From Niastella soli (GTDB taxonomy: Bacteria; Bacteroidota; Bacteroidia; Chitinophagales; Chitinophagaceae), in assembly GCF_017742245.1 (NCBI RefSeq), contig NZ_JAGHKO010000001.1, positions 2,571,061-2,635,060 of the forward strand: a DNA stretch of 64,000 nucleotides. The letters run 5' to 3'. The notes under the pieces were generated by a model, which had not been told where the DNA came from, did not search any database, and worked only from the letters and a program-made list of their open reading frames with translations. Within the stretch, counting starts at the first letter, position 1, and the number at the start of each line of letters is the position of its first letter. This document shows positions 1-7,499 of this stretch, piece by piece. A program made the position numbers and the translations under genes.

Positions 1-876
1 GCCGCTGCCTGTATCGCGTCGGATCTCTTTTATTACTCTTTTTTGTGCGCCGGTTAATTCAAACGGAAGATATTTTTCATAGAAGGTATTGAATATTTCG
101 CCTACCTGGCCAAATACAATTCCTTTTGAATAACGGTGCCGTTGCTGTCGCAACAAACCCATTCGTATCTGCGCAATGAAAAACTCTTCGAATTTCAATC
201 GGTTTATTGCCTGTTGCCACGTTTCCAGGTCGGGAGGAAAATGCATGTTCACAAAAGCCTTGAAACGAGGCATCAGTTGCAGGGGTTGTAATACAGAATC
301 AGGTAGAATTTCAGGAATGTTATTTTCCTGTAACAATTTAATTAAAGTTTCTGTAAAATGACCAATCTGCCGGCCACCCATTCCCCGGGATTTTAATTTT
401 TCGGTGCTTGGATATACCGGTTCCAGGGTGCTTTTTCCTTCCAACTTCTCTCTGCTAAAGGTTTCCAGCTCGGGATGGGTAATTTGAGGAGTACCCTGAA
501 AAAAACTTACTTTACCGTAAACCAGATAGGCCTGGCCAATCGTAAGGCTTTTCTGGATCCAGTTTATCCCCTGGAACCATACCAGCTCAATGGAGCCGGT
601 GGAATCCCTTAATTCAGCTACCAGCCGTTTGCCTCTTTTTTCGCCTATTAAACCGGTGCTTGTGAGCTTGCCGGCAATTTGAACGAATTCGGTTTGCGGG
701 GTTATGTCCCGTACCAGGTTTACTTTGGTCTTATCGATGTGGCGATAGGGGACCAGTTCAAGCAGGTCCTTAAAAGAATAGATATTCAGCTCTTTTTTGA
801 GCAGATCGGCCCGCTGTGGCCCCACACCCTTTAAGTATTCAATGGGATTGGCTAGTATGTCGGTTGTTCCTTTGAT
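1..876 (-). CDS. recG: ATP-dependent DNA helicase RecG (5' part; gene runs off the window)
   Basis: RecG remodels stalled replication forks and Holliday junctions in the cytoplasm. The reading frame is open from base 1 to 885 on the minus strand and encodes the N-terminal wedge/OB region: it begins near IEYLKGVGPQRADLL and continues through the family segments YGKVSFFQGTPQITHPE and FELTGAQKRVIKEI, which lead into the helicase motor outside the window. The start is odd. An in-frame TAA lies at 886-888 and there is no ATG, GTG or TTG before the conserved N-terminus; the first GTG (823-825) is inside the conserved GVGP motif. I placed the start at the ATC codon 874-876, giving MKGTTDILANPIEYLKG, but ATT or ATA nearby are possible. 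Identity is secure; the start is not. Confidence 0.92.
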   Translation of the reverse strand, partial: MKGTTDILANPIEYLKGVGPQRADLLKKELNIYSFKDLLELVPYRHIDKTKVNLVRDITPQTEFVQIAGKLTSTGLIGEKRGKRLVAELRDSTGSIELVWFQGINWIQKSLTIGQAYLVYGKVSFFQGTPQITHPELETFSREKLEGKSTLEPVYPSTEKLKSRGMGGRQIGHFTETLIKLLQENNIPEILPDSVLQPLQLMPRFKAFVNMHFPPDLETWQQAINRLKFEEFFIAQIRMGLLRQQRHRYSKGIVFGQVGEIFNTFYEKYLPFELTGAQKRVIKEIRRDTGSG

Positions 877-880
877 GGCG

Positions 881-888
881 CAAATTTA
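881..888 (-). promoter_or_regulatory. Bacteroidota -7 promoter element of recG
   Basis: On the minus strand these bases read TAAATTTG, a perfect match to the Bacteroidota -7 consensus TAnnTTTG. It ends only about 5 bases before the proposed recG start, so the transcript would have almost no leader. I see no convincing -33 TTG at normal spacing. Confidence 0.5.
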
Positions 889-896
889 ATTAACGT

Positions 897-936
897 GTTG
901 ATATGTTGACGAGTTGACAAGTTTATAAGTTGAATA
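897..936. repeat. 8-base periodic array (5 units) upstream of recG
   Basis: Five consecutive 8-base units begin at 897, 905, 913, 921 and 929; four start GTTGA and one GTTTA. The units differ in their last three bases, so this is a degenerate periodic array rather than a clean microsatellite. The gap 877-1199 holds this array and the GC-rich repeat at 955-985; I see nothing else in it. Confidence 0.6.
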
Positions 937-954
937 ATAGCGCGGGGCTGTATT

Positions 955-985
955 CCTCCCCTCCACCGGAGGGGCCGGGGGTGGG
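955..985. repeat. GC-rich intergenic hairpin repeat
   Basis: CCCCTCC and GGAGGGG pair around a three-base loop and are followed by a GGGGGTGGG tail. A related copy with the same C-rich/G-rich layout and GGGGTGGG tail lies at 2579-2624, so this is probably a dispersed intergenic repeat. Confidence 0.5.
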
Positions 986-1199
986 TTGCCGCGCCGCGGT
1001 GTATTGCTTGTGGCTTACAGCTTGCAGCTTTCCCGTTCCTGACCCTCCAGCACCACTCTTTATCTCCAGGCCACATTAAAAAACGACCCCCAATTTTTAA
1101 TCCCTTGTTACAGAACCGTTAAGGAATACAAATTGCAAACATTGGGCAATAAACCTTGTTTCAATAATGCATTCTCAATTTGTTAAAACAATATAGGTT

Positions 1200-1838
1200 A
1201 TGAAGAAAATAGTGATTCCCGTGCTAATGGCAGCAGGTATCCTCGCTATGACCAGCTGCAAGAAAGACCCTATCAAGAATCTGGAAGGTGATGAAGGACA
1301 GATCTATATCACCAAACACTCCGACTCCGTTAACTTCTCCTCTTTCCGAACGTTTAGTATCGCCGATTCGGTGGCCGTTATCCAAAACAACAAATTACTG
1401 GGTAAAGAGCTCACCGATGTAGATGCCGCCTATATCAAAGCGGTTAAAGATCAGCTTACCCAACGCGGGTATACGCTGGTGAGCAAAGACCAGAACCCCG
1501 AACTGGGTATTACCGTAAGCCAGATCTATAATACCAGCACCGGGGTATTTGACTATGGTTCCTACTGGGATCCTTATTATGGCTCGTATTGGGGGCCCGA
1601 TTACTGGGGTTATGGCGGATATGGCTACTACTTCCCGTCGTATTACTATGGAACATACTCCATTACAGAAGGGGCTATGTCAATCGACGTCTTTAATTTA
1701 AAAGATGTGAAGGAGTCAAATAAAATAAGCGGCATTTGGAATGGGTTGCTCAGGGGAACAGGTGTTTTTAGCGTTTCAGCCGCTAATAAGGGGGTGAAGG
1801 CCCTGTTTGACCAAAGCAGCTACTTTAAAGCATCCTGA
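1200..1838 (+). CDS. DUF4136 domain lipoprotein
   Basis: The 212-residue product has a lipoprotein signal peptide with lipobox MTSCKK (lipidated Cys about residue 20), so it should be anchored in the cell envelope. The segment with SFRTFSIADSV and the later GISGIWNGLLRG-like region match the general pattern of DUF4136, a family of envelope lipoproteins of unknown function. An unusual Tyr/Gly/Trp-rich stretch (about residues 118-155, YGSYWDPYYGSYWG) interrupts the middle. It is followed after 36 bases by a beta-barrel protein gene on the same strand, so the two probably share a transcript ending at the terminator at 2546. No specific role can be assigned. Confidence 0.75.
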   Translation: MKKIVIPVLMAAGILAMTSCKKDPIKNLEGDEGQIYITKHSDSVNFSSFRTFSIADSVAVIQNNKLLGKELTDVDAAYIKAVKDQLTQRGYTLVSKDQNPELGITVSQIYNTSTGVFDYGSYWDPYYGSYWGPDYWGYGGYGYYFPSYYYGTYSITEGAMSIDVFNLKDVKESNKISGIWNGLLRGTGVFSVSAANKGVKALFDQSSYFKAS

Positions 1839-1874
1839 TTCTATTTCAATTACGAATTCAAAAAAATTACAGAT

Positions 1875-2513
1875 ATGAAAACGCAGACTAGAACGGCTAT
1901 GTTTTTGATTACCAGTCTGTTCTTTTTAGCCTTGATTCCATTTACCAGTAAGGCGCAGGAAAAGAGATTACAGCTGGACATAAATTACAGTGTTGGCATT
2001 CCCGGCAGTTCTTTTAAAAAAGATGCCATAGATAAAGTTTCCACCCGCGGGTGGACGGCCAACCTGATGTATAACATTACGCCCCAGATCTCAGTAGGGG
2101 TAGGGACCGGTTTCCAGGATTTCTACCAGAAGTATCCCCGCGACGTGTATAAGTTAAGCGAAGGCGGCGAAATATCGGCGGTATTGACCAATTCCATTCA
2201 AACCATTCCGTTACTGGCCCAGTTTCAATATCGACTGTTGCCAGGTAAAACGGTACAACCGTATGTGGGAGTAGGCGTTGGCGGTAATATGATCATCTTC
2301 GACCAGTACCTTGGTGAGTTTGATAATTCAAAGTCAAGCTTCAAATTCGCAGCACGCCCTGAAGTTGGGTTGTTTGTTCCATTCAGGAAAGACGGCCCCG
2401 CAGGTATTCACCTGTTTGGTGCCTACAATTATATGCCTTACAAAATGGATGGAGTGGAAAACCTGAATAACTGGGGAGCAGGATTGGGGGTGAAATTTCC
2501 TTTAGGTTCTTAG
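1875..2513 (+). CDS. Outer-membrane beta-barrel protein
   Basis: The 212-residue product begins with a signal peptide (hydrophobic core about residues 9-25, cleavage near SKAQ-EKR). The mature part alternates polar and hydrophobic residues with many aromatic and glycine turns (for example NLMYNITPQISVGVGTGF, QPYVGVGVGGNM, GAGLGVKFPLG), the pattern of the small 8-strand outer-membrane barrels (OmpA/porin-like beta-barrel family) common in Bacteroidota. It lies just downstream of a DUF4136 lipoprotein gene in the same orientation. Function beyond an envelope barrel cannot be inferred. Confidence 0.75.
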   Translation: MKTQTRTAMFLITSLFFLALIPFTSKAQEKRLQLDINYSVGIPGSSFKKDAIDKVSTRGWTANLMYNITPQISVGVGTGFQDFYQKYPRDVYKLSEGGEISAVLTNSIQTIPLLAQFQYRLLPGKTVQPYVGVGVGGNMIIFDQYLGEFDNSKSSFKFAARPEVGLFVPFRKDGPAGIHLFGAYNYMPYKMDGVENLNNWGAGLGVKFPLGS

Positions 2514-2545
2514 TTCCAGGTACACAGTTCCCAGTTCAAAGTTTT

Positions 2546-2572
2546 AGCCCCGCTTCGGCGGGGTTCTTTTTT
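2546..2572 (+). terminator. Rho-independent terminator after the barrel gene
   Basis: CCCCGC (2548-2553) pairs with GCGGGG (2558-2563) around a TTCG tetraloop and is extended by G-T and A-T pairs, then followed by a run of T residues at 2567-2572. It ends the 1200-2513 transcript. Confidence 0.85.
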
Positions 2573-2578
2573 AGGAAT

Positions 2579-2624
2579 CCCCTCCTGGGAGAGCCTGTCC
2601 CGCTTTGCGGGAGGTAGGGGTGGG
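2579..2624. repeat. GC-rich intergenic hairpin repeat
   Basis: This stretch contains CCCGC-TTT-GCGGG flanked by CCCCTCC at the left and GGGGTGGG at the right. It resembles the element at 955-985 and follows the terminator at once, so it is probably a second copy of a dispersed repeat. Confidence 0.5.
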
Positions 2625-2734
2625 TTTTTGTGTTTATGTGCTGCCGTTGCGACGCTCCGTTCAACGTTCAGTTCGCTGTTGAGCTTTTGGAGAGCTTGCA
2701 AATCGATTATGAGTCCTGAAAATTCAGAGACCCA

Positions 2735-2762
2735 TTCACAACTCACAACTGACAACTCACTA
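2735..2762. repeat. 7-base periodic array (4 units) at the 3' end of the AlgH-type gene
   Basis: Four 7-base units start at 2735, 2742, 2749 and 2756, all variants of CTCACAA. The last unit overlaps the stop codon of the leftward AlgH-type gene. Confidence 0.55.
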
Positions 2763-3311
2763 ATTCAGTTGCGGATCAACCGGGAAATTCGCCATCATTT
2801 CATAATCGCCGCCAAGATGTTTGAGGGATTCTTTCCAAATTTCATCGGCTTTGCGGTGGAACACCAGCTTGCGGGTTGCCGGGGCGGTAAGCCATGATTT
2901 TTCTTTCAATTCATCATTGAGCTGGCCACTGCCCCAGCCGGAATAACCTATAAAAAATCGGATCTTTGTAGTGTCAATAGATCCCGCTTTAATAAGGGTA
3001 ATGGCTGTTTCAAAATCGCCACCCCAGTAAATACCATCCAGCACTTCATAACTGCCGGGAATTAAGTCGGGATATTGATGCAGGAAATGAATAGTATCCA
3101 TTTGGACCGGACCACCATAAAAGACAGGAAGTTTTAATTCATCCAGGTCGTTCATAAGTTCATTCAGGGTATGGCCAAATACCCGGTTTATTACAAAACC
3201 AAAACTGCCTTCATCCTGATGATCACATAAAAACACAACAGTGCGGCTGAAATTCGGGTCCTTTAAAAAAGGCTCCGCAATAAGTAATGTACCTGGTCCT
3301 GGGTTTACCAT
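2760..3311 (-). CDS. YqgE/AlgH family protein (UPF0301)
   Basis: This 183-residue cytoplasmic protein matches the AlgH/YqgE family along its full length: GTLLIAEPFLKDPNFSRTVV near the N-terminus, GSFGFVINR about residue 36, VFYGGPV in the middle and FFIGYSGWGSGQL about residues 125-140. The family fold is known, but its biochemical role is not settled; in Pseudomonas AlgH has been linked to alginate regulation. The ATG at 3309-3311 is the only start that preserves the conserved N-terminus. It is transcribed on its own, divergently from the sensor kinase. Confidence 0.9.
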   Translation of the reverse strand: MVNPGPGTLLIAEPFLKDPNFSRTVVFLCDHQDEGSFGFVINRVFGHTLNELMNDLDELKLPVFYGGPVQMDTIHFLHQYPDLIPGSYEVLDGIYWGGDFETAITLIKAGSIDTTKIRFFIGYSGWGSGQLNDELKEKSWLTAPATRKLVFHRKADEIWKESLKHLGGDYEMMANFPVDPQLN

Positions 3312-3386
3312 ATCCTGAAATTAGTACTTAAAACGGGTAACAAAAATGATTGTTTAAAAATTTTAGCGATTCAATAAAACTTTTAT

Positions 3387-3505
3387 AAGTTAGTGGCTCG
3401 CTAAAGTTTCCGCCCCCTGTAGGGGGCTAACTTGGTAAATCTAAGTTAAACCATAGGCTACGAAATCCGTGCCATGGGAGCGACGAATTTCGTTTATTAA
3501 ATTTG
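3387..3505 (+). promoter_or_regulatory. Structured upstream region and -7 element of the sensor kinase gene
   Basis: A nested inverted repeat occupies 3387-3433: AAGTTAG and CTAACTT enclose GCCCCC-TGTA-GGGGGC. A second inverted repeat, with CGAAAT and ATTTCG at its ends, spans 3460-3492. At 3498-3505 lies TAAATTTG, a perfect Bacteroidota -7 element, which would start the kinase transcript around 3510, about 80 bases before the ATG. The repeats would lie upstream of that start and could be operator DNA or the remains of a terminator for an upstream transcript. Confidence 0.4.
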
Positions 3506-3589
3506 CCGGTTACTAAAATTATCTGCATGGGATGTTGAGATTTCCCATTAACCAGGAGAAGAAAAGTAGAAAAGGATAACCGGTAGATA

Positions 3590-5014
3590 ATGACAACAGC
3601 GGCGTTATTAAAACCTAAGACATTGCAGTTAAGGAAAATTTTTCCTGTCATCATTGTGTTGATCAGCTTATCGCTGATCGGAACCATTTACGTACAGTAT
3701 AGCTGGTTGCGTACCATGCTGGTTGACAAGCATGAGGAGTTCAGGTACAAATTGATAAAATCTATTAATGAGGTAGGCACGAACCTGATGGAACAAAAAA
3801 GTTCCCTGCCTTCTCTTAAGAACTATCGTATTCGTCCTGATTTCAGCCTGCAATCAGAACAGTTCCGGTCAGAGCTGATGCGGCCGCCAACCATAGCCCA
3901 GAAGTTTACCGAACAGGAGGTAGCTGATAAATTACACAAAGCCTTTGCGGCGGAAGGGTTAAAAGAAGTGAAGTTTGAGTTTGCCATTACCAGCAACGTA
4001 AACCTGCTTTCGTACGAAATAAAATCCCGGGCCTTTTTGAACCAGGTTGAAGATACAACCAGCGACCGTAACCTGGTGCTGTATTATATTTTTCAGCCAC
4101 CCAGTGGCAGCGACCTCGAGAACCTGGTGCCTGAGGAAATAATGACGGTGATTGTTCCCAACGTTAAAAAAATAGTCCTGAGCGATATGCGCTGGATGAT
4201 CGTGGGTGCGGTGTTCTTCACCCTGATGATCATCACGGCTTTTTATATCACTGTAAATGCCTTGTTGCGTCAGAAAAAGCTGAGTGAGATAAAGAACGAC
4301 TTCATTAATAATATGACGCATGAGTTCAAAACGCCATTGGCTACCATCTCACTGGCGGTTGATGCCCTGCGCAATGAAAAAGTGGCTCAGGACCGCGAAA
4401 AAATGAACTACTTCAGCGGTATTATTAAGGAAGAGAACAAACGGATGAACAAGCATGTAGAGACCATTCTGCAGGCGGCGGTGATGGACCGTCAGGAATT
4501 AACATTGAACAAGGTGCCATTGCATGTGCACAAGCTTATTCATGAGATCATGGATAATTACAAGCTGCAATTGGAAGAAAAAGGGGCCCGGGCCGAACTG
4601 AGCCTCGATGCCCGCTTTGATTTTATTGAGGCAGATCAGGTGCACTTCCGTAACCTGATCTCGAACCTGATCGACAATGCTGTTAAATACTCAAAAGATA
4701 ATCTCTTAATAAAAATCGCCACCTATAATACCAATAAATTCATCGGTATACGAATAGAAGATAATGGTATTGGTATGAGTAAGGAAACCGTGAGGCGGAT
4801 CTTTGAAAAATTCTATCGCGCCCACACGGGTAATCTCCATAATGTAAAAGGTTTCGGTTTGGGCTTAAGCTATGTAAAGACCGTGGTTGACGCCCATGAC
4901 GGCAAGATCAAGGTCGACAGCATATTGGGCAAAGGCTCTGCCTTCAACCTCGAAATTCCGCTGCTCAAGGATAGCGCTAATTCCGAAACAGTAAACAACC
5001 ATCGCCATAACTAA
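3590..5014 (+). CDS. Membrane sensor histidine kinase
   Basis: The 474-residue protein has two membrane segments (about residues 17-39 and 202-227) enclosing a periplasmic sensor domain of roughly 160 residues with no recognised fold. The cytoplasmic part has a HisKA dimerisation domain with the phospho-acceptor His244 in THEFKTPLATIS, followed by an HATPase_c domain with N box (NLIDNAVKYS), G1 box (EDNGIGM) and G2 box (GFGLGLSYVK). There is no HAMP domain between the second membrane segment and HisKA. No response-regulator gene lies in the window beside it, so its partner is encoded elsewhere. Its last 38 bases overlap the 3' end of queA on the opposite strand. Confidence 0.92.
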   Translation: MTTAALLKPKTLQLRKIFPVIIVLISLSLIGTIYVQYSWLRTMLVDKHEEFRYKLIKSINEVGTNLMEQKSSLPSLKNYRIRPDFSLQSEQFRSELMRPPTIAQKFTEQEVADKLHKAFAAEGLKEVKFEFAITSNVNLLSYEIKSRAFLNQVEDTTSDRNLVLYYIFQPPSGSDLENLVPEEIMTVIVPNVKKIVLSDMRWMIVGAVFFTLMIITAFYITVNALLRQKKLSEIKNDFINNMTHEFKTPLATISLAVDALRNEKVAQDREKMNYFSGIIKEENKRMNKHVETILQAAVMDRQELTLNKVPLHVHKLIHEIMDNYKLQLEEKGARAELSLDARFDFIEADQVHFRNLISNLIDNAVKYSKDNLLIKIATYNTNKFIGIRIEDNGIGMSKETVRRIFEKFYRAHTGNLHNVKGFGLGLSYVKTVVDAHDGKIKVDSILGKGSAFNLEIPLLKDSANSETVNNHRHN

Positions 5015-6206
5015 GAAAGCGAAACTCGTTCTCTAACGCATACGTATATATTTTTCGCCAGTCGTTGCCCACAAAAGCGGCTACTAATAGCAGTAAGGTG
5101 GATTGCGGCTGGTGAAAATTGGTGACCAGCGCCCGCGGGATCTGAAAAGTATAACCCGGCGCAATCAGCAAAGATGTTTTGGTGATGAGGCGGTCTAAAT
5201 TATGCGACTGCATATACTTCAACAGGCTTTCCAGGGCTGTTCTCGCTGGTAAAGGCGTTCCATCCCCTGCATAGGGGTCCCACTGGTCCACTACCAGTTC
5301 TTCCAATGGCAACTCAGGTTGACGCACAGTTTTCATTCCCAGCCAGTACAGGCTTTCAATGGTGCGCAGAGAAGTGGTTCCTACAACCGTAATGTGTTTA
5401 TCGAGGTATTTTAAAAGGCAGGTAATAGTACTGGTAGATACATCAATGAACTCCGCATGCATGGGATGATCATTCATGGTATCGCTCTTCACCGGTTTAA
5501 AGGTGCCGGCGCCTACATGCAGGGTAACATATTCCCGGTGTATCTGTTTCCGGTCCAGCTGTTCAAAAACCGCATCGGTAAAATGCAAACCAGCCGTAGG
5601 AGCGGCTACCGATCCTTCGGTATGGGCATAAATGGTTTGGTACCGGTCGCTATCTGCCTGTTCTACCTCCCGTTTTATGTACGGTGGCAGGGGAATATTC
5701 CCGGCAACGTGTAACACTTCTGCAAAGGTGAGCGATTCGGGCGACCAGGACAGTTCAATAGCAAAGCTGTCTTTCTCTTTGCCAAGGTACCGGGCTTGCA
5801 GTACAATTTCCTGATCGTTCCAGGTCATCTTCTTTTCCAGGACCTGACCAGGCTTCCATTTGGAAGCGCCACCGATAAGGCAGATCCAGGTAACCCGGCC
5901 CTTTTGGGTCATGGCGGTGGTCATATCAGCATACTGGGGCGGCGGTTCCAGGCAAAAGATCTCCACCACGGCGCCGGTTGGCTTTTGGAACAACAGACGG
6001 GCGGCTACCACTTTGGTGTTATTGAAGATCAGCAGGGAATCAGACGGAAGTTGCTGGTAAATGTCCCGGTAAATGGATTCCTGAATGTTACCTTCTTTGT
6101 AGATCAGGAGGCGGGAACTGTCTCTTTCGGGGAGCGGGTACCGGGCAATCTTTTGCTCCGGCAGCTCATAAGTAAAATCGTGAACTGATAAGTCTTTTGG
6201 ATGCAT
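4977..6206 (-). CDS. queA: S-adenosylmethionine:tRNA ribosyltransferase-isomerase
   Basis: QueA transfers and isomerises the ribosyl group of SAM onto 7-aminomethyl-7-deazaguanine in tRNA, making epoxyqueuosine at the wobble position. The 409-residue product carries family segments YPLPERDSSRLL near the N-terminus, LLIFNNTKVVAARL, the region SVAAPTAGLHFTD, LHVGAGTFKPVKSD and the C-terminal TNFHQPQSTLLLLVAAFVG. I chose the ATG at 6204-6206, which gives MHPKDLSVHDFTY; an upstream in-frame TTG at 6221 would add five residues. The gene converges on the sensor kinase gene with a 38-base overlap and there is no terminator between them. Confidence 0.95.
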   Translation of the reverse strand: MHPKDLSVHDFTYELPEQKIARYPLPERDSSRLLIYKEGNIQESIYRDIYQQLPSDSLLIFNNTKVVAARLLFQKPTGAVVEIFCLEPPPQYADMTTAMTQKGRVTWICLIGGASKWKPGQVLEKKMTWNDQEIVLQARYLGKEKDSFAIELSWSPESLTFAEVLHVAGNIPLPPYIKREVEQADSDRYQTIYAHTEGSVAAPTAGLHFTDAVFEQLDRKQIHREYVTLHVGAGTFKPVKSDTMNDHPMHAEFIDVSTSTITCLLKYLDKHITVVGTTSLRTIESLYWLGMKTVRQPELPLEELVVDQWDPYAGDGTPLPARTALESLLKYMQSHNLDRLITKTSLLIAPGYTFQIPRALVTNFHQPQSTLLLLVAAFVGNDWRKIYTYALENEFRFLSYGDGCLLFRN

Positions 6207-6366
6207 CGTATAGGCGGCCAACTGCCGCGGTTTTGATGAGTTGCTAAGGTAATGCGTTAAGCGGCAACAAACAATATTTAAACATGACTAAAAAAAAGTA
6301 TAGAAATTATCTACAATTAATAAAAAGTTGATTAGGATCTAGTTTTTATTTAATTCAAAAATAATA

Positions 6367-6466
6367 TTGACGTGTATTCAAATCTTTCGTAACTTGGTGG
6401 CATAGGATAAGGTTTAATGGTTAATGGTATTTGATTAGTGCAGCCTCCCCTCCGGGAGGCTTTTTT
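6367..6466 (+). ncRNA. Possible short transcript: promoter-like elements followed by a terminator
   Basis: TTGAC at 6367-6371 and TAACTTG at 6390-6396 are spaced 20 bases apart, close to the Bacteroidota -33/-7 layout although the -7 box is one T short of consensus. Transcription from about 6402 would run into the terminator at 6443-6466, giving a product of about 65 nt. The sequence contains no ORF of useful size. The alternative is that the hairpin is simply left over from an older transcription unit. Confidence 0.3.
6443..6466 (+). terminator. Strong rho-independent terminator in the gene-free region
   Basis: GCCTCCC (6443-6449) pairs with GGGAGGC (6454-6460) around a CTCC loop, directly followed by six T residues. 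No coding gene on the plus strand precedes it within 1.4 kb, because the kinase gene ends at 5014. From here to 6757 I see no gene and no clear signal. Confidence 0.8.
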
Positions 6467-6757
6467 ATTTTGATCATTCCAGCATACAACTACAGTCCGC
6501 AAGCATCAAGCCACATACTGCAATGAGCCTATAAAACATATTAACACTACAGCAGAACAAGCACAATTACCCACTAACCATGAATAAGAAGCACTGACTA
6601 GATAGGTTTTTCCATCAGGTGCGGTTTTTTGCGATGCTTAAAACTTTATCTGTCATGTGATCATTAAAATGGAGCAGTACTTTCAGCTGCCATCAATTGT
6701 GATCTCACCGGCAGGCGGCAGCCCATTTTTCTACAGAACAAGACTGGGAGCTTTTAT

Positions 6758-7058
6758 AAACCCGGCAGGGCCAACCCGGGGGTTTACCCGGACCTCACAG
6801 GGATAAAATCCCTTTCAGGTCCTTGTGAGGTCCCTGTTATGTCCTTGTGAGGTCCCTGTTTGGTCCGGGTGAAATCCTGGGATCATCCTATACAAATCCC
6901 TAAAATCTGCCATAATAATCCCATCAAAATCCCATAGCCTATGGCATTCGGATGGGATTCGGATGGGATTCCGATGGCATTATGACCGGTGAAATGGCCT
7001 GTTTTAGTATATCTGGAATGAATCTGACCAGGATGTGACCAGGGGGTTGGACAGGGAA
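6758..7058. repeat. 11-base periodic palindromic word array A
   Basis: About 27 consecutive words of exactly 11 bases fill this stretch. In the left half, read in register from 6802, almost every word ends in TCCC, TCCT or TCCG (for example TTTCAGGTCCT at 6813 and TGTGAGGTCCC at 6824). Near 6937 the pattern flips: words now carry ATGGG or GGATGG (CGGATGGGATT occurs twice, at 6949 and 6960), then GACCAGG at 7026 and 7037. The left half is thus roughly the reverse complement of the right half with no loss of register. ORFs crossing the array are not credible because 11 is not a multiple of 3. Confidence 0.75.
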
Positions 7059-7080
7059 ACAGGTAATTCAAATCCTCCCA

Positions 7081-7173
7081 TTTTCTCCCACCTTTTCGAA
7101 AAACCGGTATCCGATTACCATTTTTTCCCACCAAACTGGTGGCTGTAGGAATCGTTTCCCCCTTTTTCCCACC
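7081..7173 (-). promoter_or_regulatory. Three GGTGGGA boxes spaced 40-41 bases
   Basis: On the minus strand GGTGGGAGAAAA (7092-7081), GGTGGGAAAAAA (7132-7121) and GGTGGGAAAAA (7173-7163) recur at 40- and 41-base spacing, about four helical turns. They share the GTGGGAAAAA word of the putative MraZ operator at 7443, so they may be further MraZ boxes in reverse orientation upstream of the dcw cluster. This is inferred from word identity only. Confidence 0.4.
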
Positions 7174-7280
7174 GTAAGAAACGAGGAGGTTGAAGCTATT
7201 TCAGTCAATTTTTAGGCTAATAACAGGTGTTTTTGGGCAGTTTTAGGAGGGAAAATAACCTCAGAATCCCATTTGCAGGG

Positions 7281-7414
7281 TTAATTCACAGCTTATGCAC
7301 GGTTATCCACACTTGTCCACATGCTTATGCACATGTTTTTGGTTGTTGACTACATGAAAACCCCCAGAAATCACTGGTGTTCACCTGTATACAAATAAAA
7401 TTCCTTGTGGAAAA
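7281..7414. promoter_or_regulatory. DnaA-box cluster (candidate oriC or DnaA-controlled site)
   Basis: Four boxes lie head to tail: TTATGCACG at 7293, TTATCCACA at 7303 (perfect E. coli consensus), TTGTCCACA at 7313 and TTATGCACA at 7325, with starts 10, 10 and 12 bases apart. A weaker match, TAATTCACA, begins at 7282. A fifth good box, TTTTCCACA, lies on the opposite strand at 7414-7406, beside an AT-rich stretch (7384-7440). This density and helical phasing are typical of a replication origin or a DnaA-regulated promoter. Confidence 0.6.
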
Positions 7415-7442
7415 AATAATTTTTCACAATCTAAGTAAGAAA

Positions 7443-7465
7443 GTGGGAAAAAGTGTTATTTTGTG
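7443..7465 (+). promoter_or_regulatory. Putative MraZ operator upstream of mraZ
   Basis: GTG triplets at 7443, 7453 and 7463 recur at exactly 10-base spacing, the first within GTGGGAAAAA. MraZ is known to bind GTG/TGGG-type repeats spaced one helical turn apart just upstream of its own gene. The site lies 35-57 bases before the mraZ start and overlaps TTATTTTG (7456-7463), a near match to the -7 promoter element, so binding there would repress the cluster promoter. Confidence 0.55.
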
Positions 7466-7499
7466 TAGGTATTAGACAAATAGGTGCAACTCATTGTAA

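Noticed and set aside
852-1076. Minus-strand ORF of 74 codons as an alternative recG N-terminus
   Set aside because: It is in a different frame from recG and its sequence is derived from the 8-base array and GC-rich repeat.
6883-7134. Open reading frame of 83 codons on the minus strand
   Set aside because: It lies almost entirely inside the 11-base array A; the open frame is a by-product of repetition and has no protein-like pattern.
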